The position numbers were made by a program, and so were the translations under genes. A DNA stretch of 64,000 nt from Ailanthus altissimus (taxonomy: Eukaryota > Streptophyta > Magnoliopsida > Sapindales > Simaroubaceae). Below are positions 46,100 through 57,778 of the stretch, in pieces. Location: contig OX327684.1 of the NCBI GenBank assembly GCA_946807835.1, forward strand, positions 15,586,501 through 15,650,500. The letters are read 5' to 3'. The notes under the pieces are model-generated. The model made no database searches, was not told the origin of the DNA, and saw nothing but the letters and a program-made list of their open reading frames with translations. Position 1 is the first letter of the stretch, and each line of letters opens with the position of its first letter.

Positions 46100-46560
46100 T
46101 CTAGTTCAAATCTAGCAATCAATATATTTGGTTTTTTTTTTAATTATTAATGTATTAAAGTTTAAATATAATGAAATAAAATGTGTTTTGAATTAATACC
46201 TATCTTTATTACTGTTGGTAAAGTCGAGTTATTTACCCCTCATGTCCAAGGTTCAATCCTAGATAATTTAGTTTTTGTTTTTTAATTATTACTATCTTAA
46301 AGTTTAAATATAATAAAATAAAATGTAATTTGAGTTAAAAATTAACCTTAACTTAGTTGGTAAATTGAAGATAATAGAGACCTCAATTCACGGGTTTGAA
46401 TCTAGCAATCAACATGTTTAATTTTTTTCATTATTAATATATTAAAATTTAAATACAATAAAATAAAATGTGTTTTGAATCAATACTTACTTTTATTACT
46501 GATGCAGGCAATTGCTTTTTTAAATCATGAGTTCAAGCTCGTACGTTGTATTTTTAAAAT
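46100..46560 (+). repeat. Tandem array of about 145-bp units with tRNA-like boxes
   Basis: The word TTTAAATATAATAAAATAAAATG or a close variant begins at 46161, 46303 and 46448, spacing 142 and 145 bp. Between these, each unit has a tRNA-like piece; the clearest is TAGTTGGTAAATTG (46355-46368, A-box-like) followed by CGGGTTTGAATCTAG (about 46399, B-box-like). Other units have GTTGGTAAAG with GGTTCAATCCTAG, or only the second box. This resembles tRNA-derived SINE or tRNA-like repeat heads, but no complete tRNA cloverleaf is present. Confidence 0.55.
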
Positions 46561-46700
46561 TCTTTTTTTTTTAAATTGAGCCAAAATAGCTGAAATTGAA
46601 CTAAATTGAATCGATTTTTATGATACTTTCAGTTTTTTTTCGATTCTCCCTTAAAGTGAACCAAAAAACTTTTAAATTGAGTACATATTAAATTCTCCAG

Positions 46701-48445
46701 GGTTGAAGCTTTTCACATGCAGCTGGCTTCCAGTGAATCAAGAATCAAAAGCCTTGAACTTCATTTGCCATGGTTATGGAATGGAGTGCGGCATTACCAT
46801 GAACAGTCAGTATCTACATAGGCATTTCCCCCTGTTCTAAAATGAAAGAAGAATTTCAATAACTCAAATATAATGGGTGCAAAAATTAATTAGTAGGTAC
46901 TGCAACTCAGCTAGTATGGGATGGATACGAAGGCCATGGGAAATCAGATGGCCTGGAAGGCTTTATAAATAACTTCGATGATCTTGTGGAAGATTGTTCT
47001 AACCATTTCACAAACATATTTGGCGAGTTATCAACTTCATTAATCCTCCCTTCAGTATTTACAATCTTTTGTATGACTTGCTTATTATTACCTTAAAATT
47101 AATCAAATAATTCTGACAATTTTCATTTTTCTTCTTCAAATTCAACGGAAGAGAGGGAAGAGAATAAAAAGAAGAGGAGATTCTTGATAGGGGAACCCAT
47201 GGGAGGAGCAATGACTCTTCTCTTACACAGAAAGTAGCCAAACTACTGCTGCAATGGCGGAGTCTTGGTTGCACCTATTTGCAAGGTATCTCTCTTTCTC
47301 CTAATATTCTTCTATTCTTACTGACTCATTCTATTGTATAGCAGTTGTATGGTTGGCACAATTCACTTATTATTTCTGACCAAACTATACTCTTTTTACA
47401 ATGCTCAATATCAAAAGCTTTTTTTTAACGCGTGCCCTTGTAATACATGTTAAAAGGCCCCTAGTTTGTAGCCTGCATGTTGAAGTCTTAACAATTTGAT
47501 TAATTACATTTACAATTCTAAGCACATACAGATTGCAGATAAGATGAAGCCACATCCTATAATGGTCACTATTCTGAATACACTTTGCTGGTGGCTTCCA
47601 AAATGGAAAGGAATCAGAAGTCAATGCGTTTAAAGAGTCTTGCGTAAGAGATCAGGTGCATCATCTATCATTTTTATGCTTGTCTATATATTGCTGCAAT
47701 AACAACAAAGAAAAAGTTTTGATTTTCTTTTTTCTCTTTTCTTCATTAAGTTTGAGCTCGAATAATCAAATTTCTCTACACTAACAGTAGCTTCTTTTTA
47801 ACAGATTAGATCAAAAAAACTATTGCTACAAGGGCCCACATCGCATCAAAACTGCTTATGAGCTTTTTCTAGAATTGGCTTGGATCTTAAACAAAGATTT
47901 CAAGAGGTTTTTTATTTTCTATTTTCATTTTTCTTTCTTTATTTAGTTCAGTTTGATGTAGAGGTGTTTCTCTGCTGAATTTAGAGGCACAATAATTATA
48001 ATGTTAGGTAAAACTTATTTCTACGCTACAACTAAGTGTTAAGTGTTTAAGCCGTATACCTACTTTCTTCTGCTTCACAGTTATTACTTTCATTACACAT
48101 CAACTATGGATTCAAAGTTACAAAACTTTTATATCATTGCTACTAAGCTTAAAATTTCCTTTTTCCATTTTTTTGTCTTCTTTCCGTTTTCCTTTGGGGT
48201 CAAATAAATTACAGTTTCCACTGCCATTTTTTGGTTCTCCATGGCGAAGAAGATAAAGTGAGATGAAAAGGCGAGCAAGCAACTATACGAAGTGGCTTTA
48301 AGCAAGGACAAGGAGATCAAGTTGTATCCTGGAATGTGGCATGGTCTGCTTTATGGAGAGCCACAAGAGAACACTGAAATTGTGTTCAGAGACATTACCA
48401 ATTGGTTAGATTAGAGAGCTTCTTTAGGAAATTCAAAAATGTAGA
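46701..48445 (+). pseudogene. MAGL-like pseudogene, tandem paralogue
   Basis: It has the same exon order as the gene at 40.9-43.7 kb: GVKLFTCSWLPVNQESKAL and HGYGMECG (46701-46805), a shortened next exon with YEGHGKSDG, then RRFLIGEPMGG, VLVAPICK, ADKMKPHP, a LDLKQRFQE-like end, and a broken last exon (48215-48415). The nucleophile Ser of GxSxG has become Pro (CCC at 47196-47198). Stop codons follow in the same exon (HRK-stop-PNY) and later, and the last exon is frameshifted. The first exon is missing. Introns are kept, so it arose by DNA duplication, not retroposition. Confidence 0.9.
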
Positions 48446-48449
48446 GAGC

Positions 48450-48860
48450 TTCTGTATAGTCATTTTATCTTTTTTGGCCATGTGACTGTCAGAGTGAAGT
48501 GTTTCAAAAGAAACCAACAAATAAACAAGGAGATGGTTGCTTTAGCATCATTGATTGCGAGTAGACAAGTTTGTACAAAAAAAGTTGATATTTAATTAAA
48601 CAAATATGAGTATGATTTGCTGTTTACAGATGTTATTATCTACCAGTGAGAAAAAATTTTAAGAATTTTGAATCGGTTAAGAAACAGCGGATTGAGAAGG
48701 TGTTGGCATTAACTAAAGGGTAGTCATACAGATACGGAGTGAGAAATATTCAACAATACAAAGTTAATATCCTACACCAGCAAATCACAAGATTGCTGTC
48801 TGTACATACGCAAACAAATAAGTAAAAATAACCACAAAATGGACTACATCCAAACTTTTC
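48450..48860. other. Short intergenic region between the MAGL pseudogene and SF3B3
   Basis: The two units converge. No other gene is seen. The part near 48700-48867 probably contains the SF3B3 3' UTR (- strand). Confidence 0.5.
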
Positions 48861-48867
48861 CTTCATC

Positions 48868-51800
48868 TCAAACTATCTTGTTTCTAATTTCTTCAAGTTT
48901 CTTCAGAATCTCCCCCGGCGTCCTGTCCAATTCATCTGCAATTTTTCTTTGCAAATCTAAAGCCAGGGTTGGGAACTGCTCACATAGATCCCCATCGATC
49001 ACATCCTGCAAATTATTTCAAAATTTTCAGAAACCTTATAAATGAATAAAAAAGAAGAATAATCAAACTATATTAAAAGCAATTTTGCGACTAGCAGAAT
49101 CAGCAGTGACAATAGTTGTAGTAAAAAATGTAAGGAAGTTCACAACCAAAGCTTTTCCAGGCTCAAGTTCGGTTTTCATTATTTATGACTACACACGCTC
49201 TAATGGCATTTAGACATGCACATAAATCTACTAATTGAAAATTGTGTTCCAGAGTTTCAGGATGGCATGAATCAGTGTCCAATATTTTCTGTTAATTATT
49301 CAATATTGAACGCAATCAAAATAGTAAAACTATACAAGTAGAGACACCATCTTATTTTTCTTCTTTTCCAAGACAGCTTTCCAAAGACAATTTGATAATA
49401 AAACAATGAAATATGATGAGACAATGAACGATAATGACAATAACAATGTGGCTAACAACATGACAGTTGGATTTTCACACATTAATTATGACCTTACGAT
49501 CTTGATCATGACCAAAGACAATTTTAACACCTCACCCCTTCCCTCATTACCTCTTTCAATGAAAAACCGAACCAACAAAAAGAAAAGTAACTAAAAACAA
49601 CTAAGAAAGATCAAAGTGAATACCAGATTGAAACCAATGTCACATGCTAGTGGCTTTTATGACAAGTCCACTTTTGAAAAGCACTAATTTATTAACAATA
49701 ATATTGAAGTTACTGCCAGAGGATTAAGATTTACCTTAACAGGGAAATAAGCAGATCTATAAGCCATGTGATCTCGTCCACACAAAGGCGGGTGTTCCTG
49801 CCTCATATGCATCTCCAAGTGAGAAAAAAAGTCAACGTCGTCGCGGGAGGTGAATGCAAGGAAAGCCCCGAGGCTCCCCATCACTGTCCCATAAATGACA
49901 CTCTCCCCACCTCCTGGAACCAGGGATGCCTTCTGTATAGATGTGACTACATCACCAACATGAAATTGTACTATTTCCTCCAACTTGTTGGGAGCTCCAT
50001 TAAGTTTCCCCTGCTCCCATTTTATCTTCCCACCAGTTGGATCTTCTTCTATTTCATCTGAAACATCCTGTGGCAGTCGCACAAAATAGATGTTCCCAAA
50101 CTTGTCTGCACCTGACATGGTGTCAAAATCTATGTGGTGTGATGCAGTGAGCCATCTTGGAACAACATCGTCAGCAAAAATATAGAGTTGATTTTCATCT
50201 CGCCTATACTTGCAGAAATGGAACGACTGCAAAGCACAGCAATTAAAGCAAAAAAAATATCAATGCATAAATTTGGTACAGATGTAGACCACTTCCAGCA
50301 CACCATTAGCAAGTAGCATGAATAGCGGTCATTAGAAAATTCATTAACAACAGAAATTGGAATGATACACCAGAACATACACATAAACATTAAACATACA
50401 AAGATGACAAAATAACATATCAAGTATAGAAAAACTGAACTTAACTCATCCAGGAACATACCTCTTGCATGTCACCAACGTAGATTCGATCACGATAGGT
50501 CTGAATAGAGACAATAGTGTTGGGCAACAGCTTATTCTCACATTTTCTAAGCAATCTCTTTTTTCCCAAGTCATACATTCTCAGCACGGGCCCTATTCCA
50601 GCAAGTAATCTTCCCTGAAACTGGCATAAAGAAAGAGGAATGCCTTCCACTTGTGTCTTGTGCAAAAGTTCAAGGCTTTTTCCATCTTCCAAAAACCTAT
50701 AAATATGAATATATCCTGCAGTTATGCTTCTTTTTGGCCAAAACTGCAGCCCTTTGGCTGTACCAACGGCCAAAAGAGTTCCATACTCCTTATCATGAAA
50801 ATTCACAGTACATATACTGAAGGCAGCCTCATTGTCCTGAAGCTCCAGTAGACAAGTTGTATTACCAGACCTTGGATCTAGAACTCTGATGCAAGAAACC
50901 CACTTGTCTGATTCTGCCTTTGGGTAACCATACTGCTCATCAGAGAGGGGATCATCTTTATTCTCATCATCACCGTTTTCCATCTGCTCCATGTTACCAT
51001 TTCCATTTTCCCCCATTCCAGCAGCCTCAAAGCACTCCTTTTTTGCAGCTTCACGCTCTTCTGCAGTGAATGATCCTTGATCACTCTCAATAATTACCAA
51101 CAATTTCTTCTTAGGCTGCAGAACAAATTTTCTTGGTGTGTACCTTAAAGGAATAGCAGTTTCATTAAAAGTTTCTCCTAGTCGATCAATAGTAAAAACC
51201 CTCAACGCATTCCCAGCAACAGCGACAACACCTTCCACACACTGATCAGATGAAAATGAGGCAGCATATTCAAGAGTCTCATAAGAAAGAGGAGTTAAAA
51301 GGAAACGTCCTCGGTGAATATAACCAAGCCAGGGCCGACTTGACAAGCAAAGCATTGCAGCCCGGCCTCCCACATCAACAGAAAAGAGTTTTGGGGGTCT
51401 CAGCCCCAAGAATCTGGATCGTGAGTCTGAAAGCTGACCTGTCACCATATCTACCACTGTTCTAAATAGAACCCCGTTTTGCAAACCAGCATTGAGGAAA
51501 AGGCTTGCAGGGTGATCAGCACCATCCTCCCCACCAACTGATGCCTGAACTTCAAGGAAAAGGAGAGATTCAGGAGGTGAAGACACACTTTGGACACTCA
51601 AAATCTGCATACAGTCATCAGGATCTAATGATAAGATGCGTATCGTGTTGTCATATGAGCCAACAGCAAGAAAACGAGATCTTTGCCTTCCTTCAGGAAC
51701 TGAGGCAATATCCAAACAAGCCACATCTCCAGACATTTCATGTTTCTCCACCTCCATCAGTTGTCCAGTCATATCCACCTCAAAGTAAATAAGCTCCCCT

Positions 51801-53473
51801 CCACTCAATGCAATGACCACTTGAAGTCTATTTGAACCAACCTTAACAATCGTCCTCTTCCCAGGCGTTCTCCATTCATTAATACGCCCATCTTCCCTGA
51901 TATGCCTAATACCACTTGGATGAACTTGCATTAGAGAATCATCACCTATTAGAGAAACAGCAAGTGAAGGGGTAGTATCAAGAAACCCACTATCACTAAC
52001 TTCTTCAACAGTTTCACCAATTGAAAGCACAAGAGTCGCATTGTTGAAAGAAACAACAATGTATGCGTCAAACTCATCATTAACATTCTTTTTCACAGTC
52101 CAAACAGCACTTGGGACACCAGGAAGCTGTGACACAGCCATCTCACTCACAGCCAAGCCTGGCCTTAGTATCCTAAGTGATGAACGAGGACCACGACCAC
52201 ATAACGTATATATCTGAGGTGCTTCCTCCTCAAACAAATTTGAGATCTTCATATCCATTATTGGCATCAAACTCTCAACTTGCTCAATCCTAACAAGATT
52301 TTTCAGTGTTCTAGGATGAAAAAACACGGGTTGAAATCCTTCTTCAGTCTCCATCAAGGTAGCAGATGACGCCTCCACATCCGGGTCAGCTCCAATTGCC
52401 TGAAACTGATACAAAGCATGGTTCCCAAACTCAGATGCCGCAAACAAATACCCTGACTTCAACACACACATCGATGCAGTCACCGGAATAGTATCAAAAT
52501 ACTTAATCTTCAACTCACTAACATGTTCATTATCATGTTCCAAAGTAACCTTAAATATATCCCCGTACTCGGTCTGCAACAAAAAGAAAAACAACGATTT
52601 CTGCCTATGTGTTGCAGCCGAAACTATCAAAACCCCACGTTCAGCGGGCAAATCTGCACGTCTGGGAATCACAGCCCGAACATCTGGATGACCCTGATTC
52701 TTATAAATAACGAAATTCTCAGCACAAATTAGAACCCCACTTGGTCCGTCCCCTCCTCCGGGCACCGTAACTAGCATATTAGCCCCATTATCCACCGGTT
52801 CTGACCATTTTCTAGAAACATGATTAAGCCCTAAATCTAGCTCATAAAATGTCAAATGCTTTTGTGCTTCGCTGGCCGCCTGACCAGTCGAATCCTGGTC
52901 AGCCTCAGCGTAATCCAACTCTATGGACGCGAAAATGGGATTATCGAACCCACAATCAACCCCGCATACTGAATAACATATTGTATGTGATTTGTGTGCT
53001 TCTAATGGTGAAGAAATTGTTAATCTAGCAGCAGTATCTCTATTTAAAACATAAACTAATTTTTGCTTCTCACAAGCACCAATCATAACGGCTCGACCTT
53101 TCGGGTCAATAGCTAAGTACTGACCCGGAACTATACGGCGACAGCCCGACTTACCAAAAGTTTCTTGATGAATTTTATCGAAGGTATTTTTGGACGGGTT
53201 ATATTCGAGGATTACGATCCGCCCCGAATCCGACCCGACGACGATGTAGTCCTTTTGGGCGCCGGTGAGGCGGAACTGGGCGAGGGAGCGAATGGCGCCG
53301 AAGATGTCAGTGGAGAGAAGGGTTTCGATTTTGCCGGAGCTTTCGGGGCGGAGGAGCTCGAGGACCTTGCCGCGGGCGACGACGATTTCGGGGGTTTTGG
53401 TGCCGGAGAAATTGCCATTTATGGCCGCTATTATGCCGGTCGGTTGCTGGAGCGTGAGACTGTAGAGATACAT
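48868..53473 (-). CDS. SF3B3: Splicing factor 3B subunit 3 (SF3b130/SAP130)
   Basis: It is a core subunit of the SF3b complex of the U2 snRNP, which acts in the nucleus at branch-point recognition; with SF3B1 it forms the scaffold of SF3b. Exons on the - strand: 53473-50462 (1004 codons), 50226-49735 (164 codons) and 49005-48868 (45 codons plus TGA). Both introns are GT-AG and lie between codons. The total is 1213 residues, the normal full length. The N-terminus MYLYSLTLQQPTGIIAAING and the C-terminus ending TPGEILKKLEEIRNKIV are typical. The protein is three WD-like beta-propellers, with an MMS1/CPSF-A N-terminal region and a CPSF_A domain in roughly the last third. An acidic, Asn/Glu-rich loop lies near residues 820-850 (about 50945-51025). 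No defects are seen. Confidence 0.97.
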
Positions 53474-53812
53474 GGCGATGTTAGGGTCAGGGTTTTGAGA
53501 GGAGAAGAAGAAGAGGGGTTAGGGTTTTTAAAAGAGAGGGAAATGGAGACAAAAAAAAAAAAAATGAGTAAGGTTGGTCAGTGAAGATTCAATCCAAGTC
53601 GGTTAATTTAGAAATATAGTAAATTTATGGGCCGAATCTTTATTTGACATTATTAACGTTTGATTAAAGAAACATCCGGATCCACAGGAAAAGGGATATA
53701 CAAATTTCAAAATTTTGGTTTAGGTGTTGGATTCTAAGTTAACGAGAGAAATGATAAAATTAGTAAAAATATCATTTCACCTTTATTTTTTTAGTAAAAT
53801 ATCAATTTACCT
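53474..53812 (-). promoter_or_regulatory. SF3B3 5' UTR and upstream region
   Basis: Next to the start codon is a purine/pyrimidine-rich leader (on the - strand a run of T followed by CTC and CTTCTTC words, 53500-53570). No clear TATA box is seen, as is common for housekeeping genes. The intact upstream sequence is only about 340 bp before element 3 begins. Confidence 0.5.
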
Positions 53813-54254
53813 TTTATTTTAAAAAAAAATTCACAAATAACTTTTTAATTATTTTATTTTTTTTAATCAAATATAAAATAATTATATTTTATTAACCAAA
53901 TAATTTATTTTTGGACACATTTACCCTTATATCAAATTTATAATTTCTTTCTCTTTTTTTCTACGAAACTTCAGAATTGATATACTGAACCAAATTTTAT
54001 TGATGGTTTTGAAGTTGTTATTGCAAAAGTGTTGCTGAAGATCGCTTTAAATCAAAAAAATAGCTTTGGTAAATTTTTTAAACTTTGTTAAAAAATTTAA
54101 ATTTGTGAGAAATTAGATAAAATTTATATTTAAAGTTAAAAGTAGTTGTTATTAACGAACTAAATGAGTTAGAATGGTATAAAAGGCGTTGAAATCCGGT
54201 CAAAAATAAGTTTTGGAGTGTGTTTGGCGAAAACTAGATTGTGGCCGCCGTCAA

Positions 54255-54486
54255 TTTAGGCATCGCGGGGGCACATCTTAGGCCGGAGATGTGCCCCGAG
54301 ATGCGCATATTGTGGGTGCCGCGGGCCCGAGATGGCCCCGCGGCGCGCACAATATACGCATTGTGGGGGCACATCTTGGGCTCGAGATGTGCCCCCGCGG
54401 CGCGCACAATATGCGCATCGCAGGGGCACATCTCGGGTACATCTCGGGCCCGAGATGTGCCCCTGCAATGCGCATATTGTGCGCGC
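54255..54486. repeat. GC-rich palindrome array (element 3)
   Basis: Repeats of ACATCTCGGGCCCGAGATGT and variants are separated by GCGCACAATATGCGCAT-type links. It has fewer and less regular units than element 1 and lies in the same place before the transposase ATG. A partial unit GGCACATCTCGGGTACATCTCGGGC shows local slippage near 54423-54449. Confidence 0.85.
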
Positions 54487-54541
54487 ATTTTTTTATTTTT
54501 AAATAATTTTACTAATTTTCTTTTTTGTTTTTTCAGGTCAT

Positions 54542-55099
54542 ATGGAATACGATGCAATAGTTATTTGTTTTGAAGGAAAGTGGGAGAGTTCTAGTGACGG
54601 GGAAGAAAGTTATGTTGATTATAATAATTTTGAAATTTCGGTTCCGTAAGATATTAATTTTGAAGATTTTTTAAATGCAGTATGTTATACCTTGGGAGTT
54701 GACAATGTGAACTGTAAGGTGACTTTGAAAATCAAAATTGATGCAACGAGGTATAACCTAAAGCCTATTGAGATTAGAAACGACAGTGATGTTCGATTTT
54801 TTTTTAACGCCAATAGAAGATCGTACTGTCTTTTATGTGTAACAGTGAATCATACAGCTCCCGTTTATGAAGATAATGTACAGCCCCTCAATCAAAATCC
54901 ATCATCAATTCATATTCATTTTATGTCAGCTAGCAGTAGCAACCAAGTGAGTCATACATCTCTATTAGTTCTAGCAGTGGTTCCTGCAAACACAACGAAC
55001 GAGTATCACAATGTTTCTCCTATACCCTTTAATGAAGACCCAGCCTGTACACATTACACTTGTGATGACATTGGAAATGTTGGAGATGTGGAAGGGGAC
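54542..55099 (+). pseudogene. MULE transposase, N-terminal fragment (element 3)
   Basis: The ATG at 54542 follows the shared TTTTTTCAG acceptor. Codons then match elements 1 and 2 (GKWESSSDGEESYVDYNNF, GVDNVNCKVTLKIKIDATRY, YNLKPIEIRND, ANRRSYCLLCVTVN, SNQVSHTSL, NEYHNVSPIPFNED). A TAA after the ISVP residues is shared with element 2. The fragment ends at the deletion junction within the acidic linker (NVGDVEGD), before the DNA-binding domain, so no functional transposase part remains. Confidence 0.88.
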
Positions 55100-56045
55100 T
55101 GAAATTGCCTCGAAAATAGAGTCTCTCGAGTTGTCCAATTCAAAATACGAGAAAAGTGATCACCATTATGATAACCAAAAACCTCTCCGCACACTGAAAT
55201 TGCCTCGAAAATCCATACCTAATATAATTATTTTTAAAATATAAGTTTGACGTATACAAAATAAATATACAATTAAGATAAAAAAGTTAAGCACAAGAAA
55301 ATTATGGCGTACCAGAAATGCGAGCGAAAAGTCATACATGTTGTAACTCTCATACTTCTTCTGTGCAAACCCTTTCCTATTTATTTTCTCAAGTTTTTAG
55401 AATGCAGCCTTCTTAAGTGAGTTATGAAGCACGGTCCATGTAATATTGCCCCATGGATACTTATTAAACTCATCAAGGTCATCCACTAAACATAGAATAA
55501 AATTTTGAATCCCACTACGCTCGTCACGTGGGATCAAAACACGATGCACAAAATAGCATAAACTCAACTTTATTGCATCTGTATCGTCCATTTTCTCCAA
55601 ATTCAGACGTGTGTACCATTGATCAAGAAATGTGTAAGATAATTTCTTTACCCCAGAAAAATATGTATCCCATAATCGAGTACTCAATTTCCTATGCAGC
55701 TGCTGGGCGGGAGGGTAATCTCGCATTTGTAGTCCAGTGATTAGTACAAACTCCTGCCGACTAAATCGAATGCATTTCCTCCCTATGTAAAACCACATCT
55801 CATCTTCTAAATTAAAGGTATGCACCTCACGCAACAATAACTCGTGCACTAAAATACCAGAGAATGTCAACTCTGACATATCTAAGAAATGCCCCATACA
55901 CGTCTGCCTAAATAATATTTTCTGATTTTTTGTCAGTTTATCTTTTATACAATTTAGACCCCACATTTTCGCATAAGCCGTCACTAATGCACGAAAAAAT
56001 ATATGCTCTGAAATTTTATATTTTTTCGATGCGTTCTCTTTCCTG
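55100..56045 (-). pseudogene. DUF1985-Ulp1 gene, 5' part only (element 3)
   Basis: The - strand exon from the acceptor at about 56044 to about 55317 encodes the DUF1985 domain (TAYAKMWGLNCIKDKLTKNQ, FLDMSELTFSGILVHELLLR, DEMWFYIGRKCIRFSRQEF, LVDDLDEFNKYPWGNI). The stretch 55397-55984 alone is open for 195 codons and keeps the Trp codon that is TGA in elements 1 and 2. A stop cuts the frame near 55395. The second exon (about 55220-55100) carries many changes and ends at the deletion junction. The protease exons are absent. Confidence 0.83.
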
Positions 56046-56389
56046 TAACAATAAAAATAAAATAAAATACATTAATATTAAGAAAAATAATAATAAGGGA
56101 AAAGTTCATAAATAACATGCTACATATTACATACAATATTATTTACAGAAATAATTAATTTAATATACATAAAAATTATAATACATTATAATAATTAATT
56201 ACTAACATATTAATCAACATATTATAATAAAATCAAACCAAAATTAATAATTAATTACTAACATATTAATCAACATTAATTATATATTAAAATCAAAATA
56301 ATCATATATAAATTATAATTACATAAAATACTCACAATAATAATAAAAAATGTTACAAACTAAAATTAAGGAGTCATTTAAGCAAATTT

Positions 56390-56535
56390 TCGCGCCACGT
56401 GGCGAACAGTGTGGCATCGCGGACATCCGCGATGCTGCACGCGATGCGGCCTAAGGGCTTATTGCGGGCCCGAGATGACCTCGAGATTGGCAACGGCGGC
56501 TGCTCGCCACTCTGGCCGCTGTCTGCATCGCGAAT
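56390..56535. repeat. GC-rich hairpin block, decayed (element 3)
   Basis: This corresponds to 17461-17607 of element 1 in reverse orientation. TCGCGCCACGTGGCGA and GCATCGCGGACATCCGCGATGC remain as inverted repeats; the other arms have drifted. Confidence 0.75.
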
Positions 56536-56539
56536 ATCG

Positions 56540-57105
56540 ACCCAAAAATCTCATTTTTTTATCCATTTTTAACGTTTCTTACACCATTCAAACCCATTTT
56601 TCACATCGAATTCAATAATTTCATCTATTTTTAGCTTCAAATACAAATTCTAATAAATTTCTAACAATTTTATAAAAAAATTTAAATTTTTCAAAAGTTA
56701 AACAAAATCACCATAATTCGGCTATTTCTTTTGTTTGAAGTGAGAAATATGTTGTATAAACTCCAATCTATGCAATGATAACTTCAAAATTTTTAATCTA
56801 ACAATTTTTGATAATTTTTGATGATTTCGGTGATTTTCGGGTGAGAGGATCGTTAATATGATATATGGACAAATGTGTCTAAAATGTAAATGTTTGGTTA
56901 ATAAATTATATTTCATTTTAATTTGGTTAAAAAAATATAATAAAAAAATAAAAGGGCTATTTGTGAAAGTTTTTCCTTTATTTTTGAGTTAAAATTATTT
57001 ATACTTTATCCATATCAATAAATGACAAACTAAATTATTATATTACCCAATTTATCACCGTTCTTCTTCTTCTTCTCTCTAATTTTATTTACATAAAAAC
57101 ATATA
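56540..57105. other. Right subterminal part of element 3 and spacer to element 2
   Basis: To 56976 it is the AT-rich end of element 3. 56986-57105 is a short unassigned spacer with a CTTCTTCTTCTTCTTCTCTCT tract at about 57062-57080. No gene is seen. Confidence 0.6.
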
Positions 57106-57548
57106 GGAAAAAGTTCACAAATAACCTTTTAATTATTTAATTATTCTTTTTTAACCAAATATAAAATAATTATACTTTATTAGCCAAATAACTTATTTTT
57201 GGACACATTTATCCTTATATCAAATTTATAACTTCTTTTTTTTTTTAAAGAAACTTTAAAGATGTATTGAACAAAGTTTATTGATGACCGAATATTTTTA
57301 AAGTTGTTATTGTAAAAATCAAAGTATTGCTGAGGATCGTTTCGAATCAAATCAAAGAAATAGCTCCGGTAAATTTTCTAAACTTTGTTAGAAATTAGAT
57401 AAAATTTACATTTGAAGTTAAAAGTAGTTGTTATTAACGAACTAAATGAGTTAGAATGGTATAAACGGCGTTGAAATTCGACCAAAAATAAGTTTTGGAG
57501 TGTGTTTGGCGAAAATCAGACGGCGATCGGTGCGGCCGCCGTCAATTT

Positions 57549-57681
57549 AGGCATCGCGGGGCACATCTCGGGCCCGAGATGTGCCCCGAGATGCGCATAT
57601 TGTATGCACCGCGGGCCCGAGATGGCTCCGCGGTGCGCACATTGTGTGCATCTCTGGCCCGAGACAGCCCCGCGATGCGCA
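57549..57681. repeat. GC-rich palindrome array, short version (element 2)
   Basis: About two and a half units: ACATCTCGGGCCCGAGATGT, GCGGGCCCGAGATGGC and CTCTGGCCCGAGACAG. It occupies the same place as the longer arrays of elements 1 and 3, so unit number varies between copies. Confidence 0.85.
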
Positions 57682-57778
57682 TTTTTTTATTTTTAAATAT
57701 TTTATCTTTTTAAATAATTTTACTAATTTTTTCATTTGTGAACTTTTCCTAATTTTGTTTTTTATTTTTTCAGGTCAT

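Larger units (their letters stand above)
53822..56976 (+). mobile_element. Element 3: KI-MULE with a large internal deletion, about 3.15 kb
   Basis: The left end reads AAATTCACAAATAACTTTTT and matches the element 1 and 2 TIR except that the first GGG is lost. The right end is GGCTATTTGTGAAAGTTTTTCC. Flanks TTTATTTTA (53813-53821) and TTTATTTTT (56977-56985) are a likely 9-bp target duplication with one change. Inside are a GC-rich array (54255-54486), the transposase N-terminus (+), and DUF1985 (-). About 3 to 5 kb present in element 2 between the transposase linker and the DUF1985 gene's second exon is missing. It lies about 340 bp upstream of the SF3B3 start codon. Confidence 0.85.

Noticed and set aside
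46340..46420. A true tRNA gene
   Set aside because: A- and B-box-like words are present, but no complete cloverleaf with an anticodon stem can be formed, and the unit is tandemly repeated.
53165..53584. 139-codon + strand open frame opposite the SF3B3 5' end
   Set aside because: It is the reverse complement of the conserved SF3B3 N-terminal exon; the frame is a by-product of GC-rich codons.
54234..54573. Similar Arg/Ala-rich open frames in element 3
   Set aside because: Same cause as at 21148-21669: translated array units.
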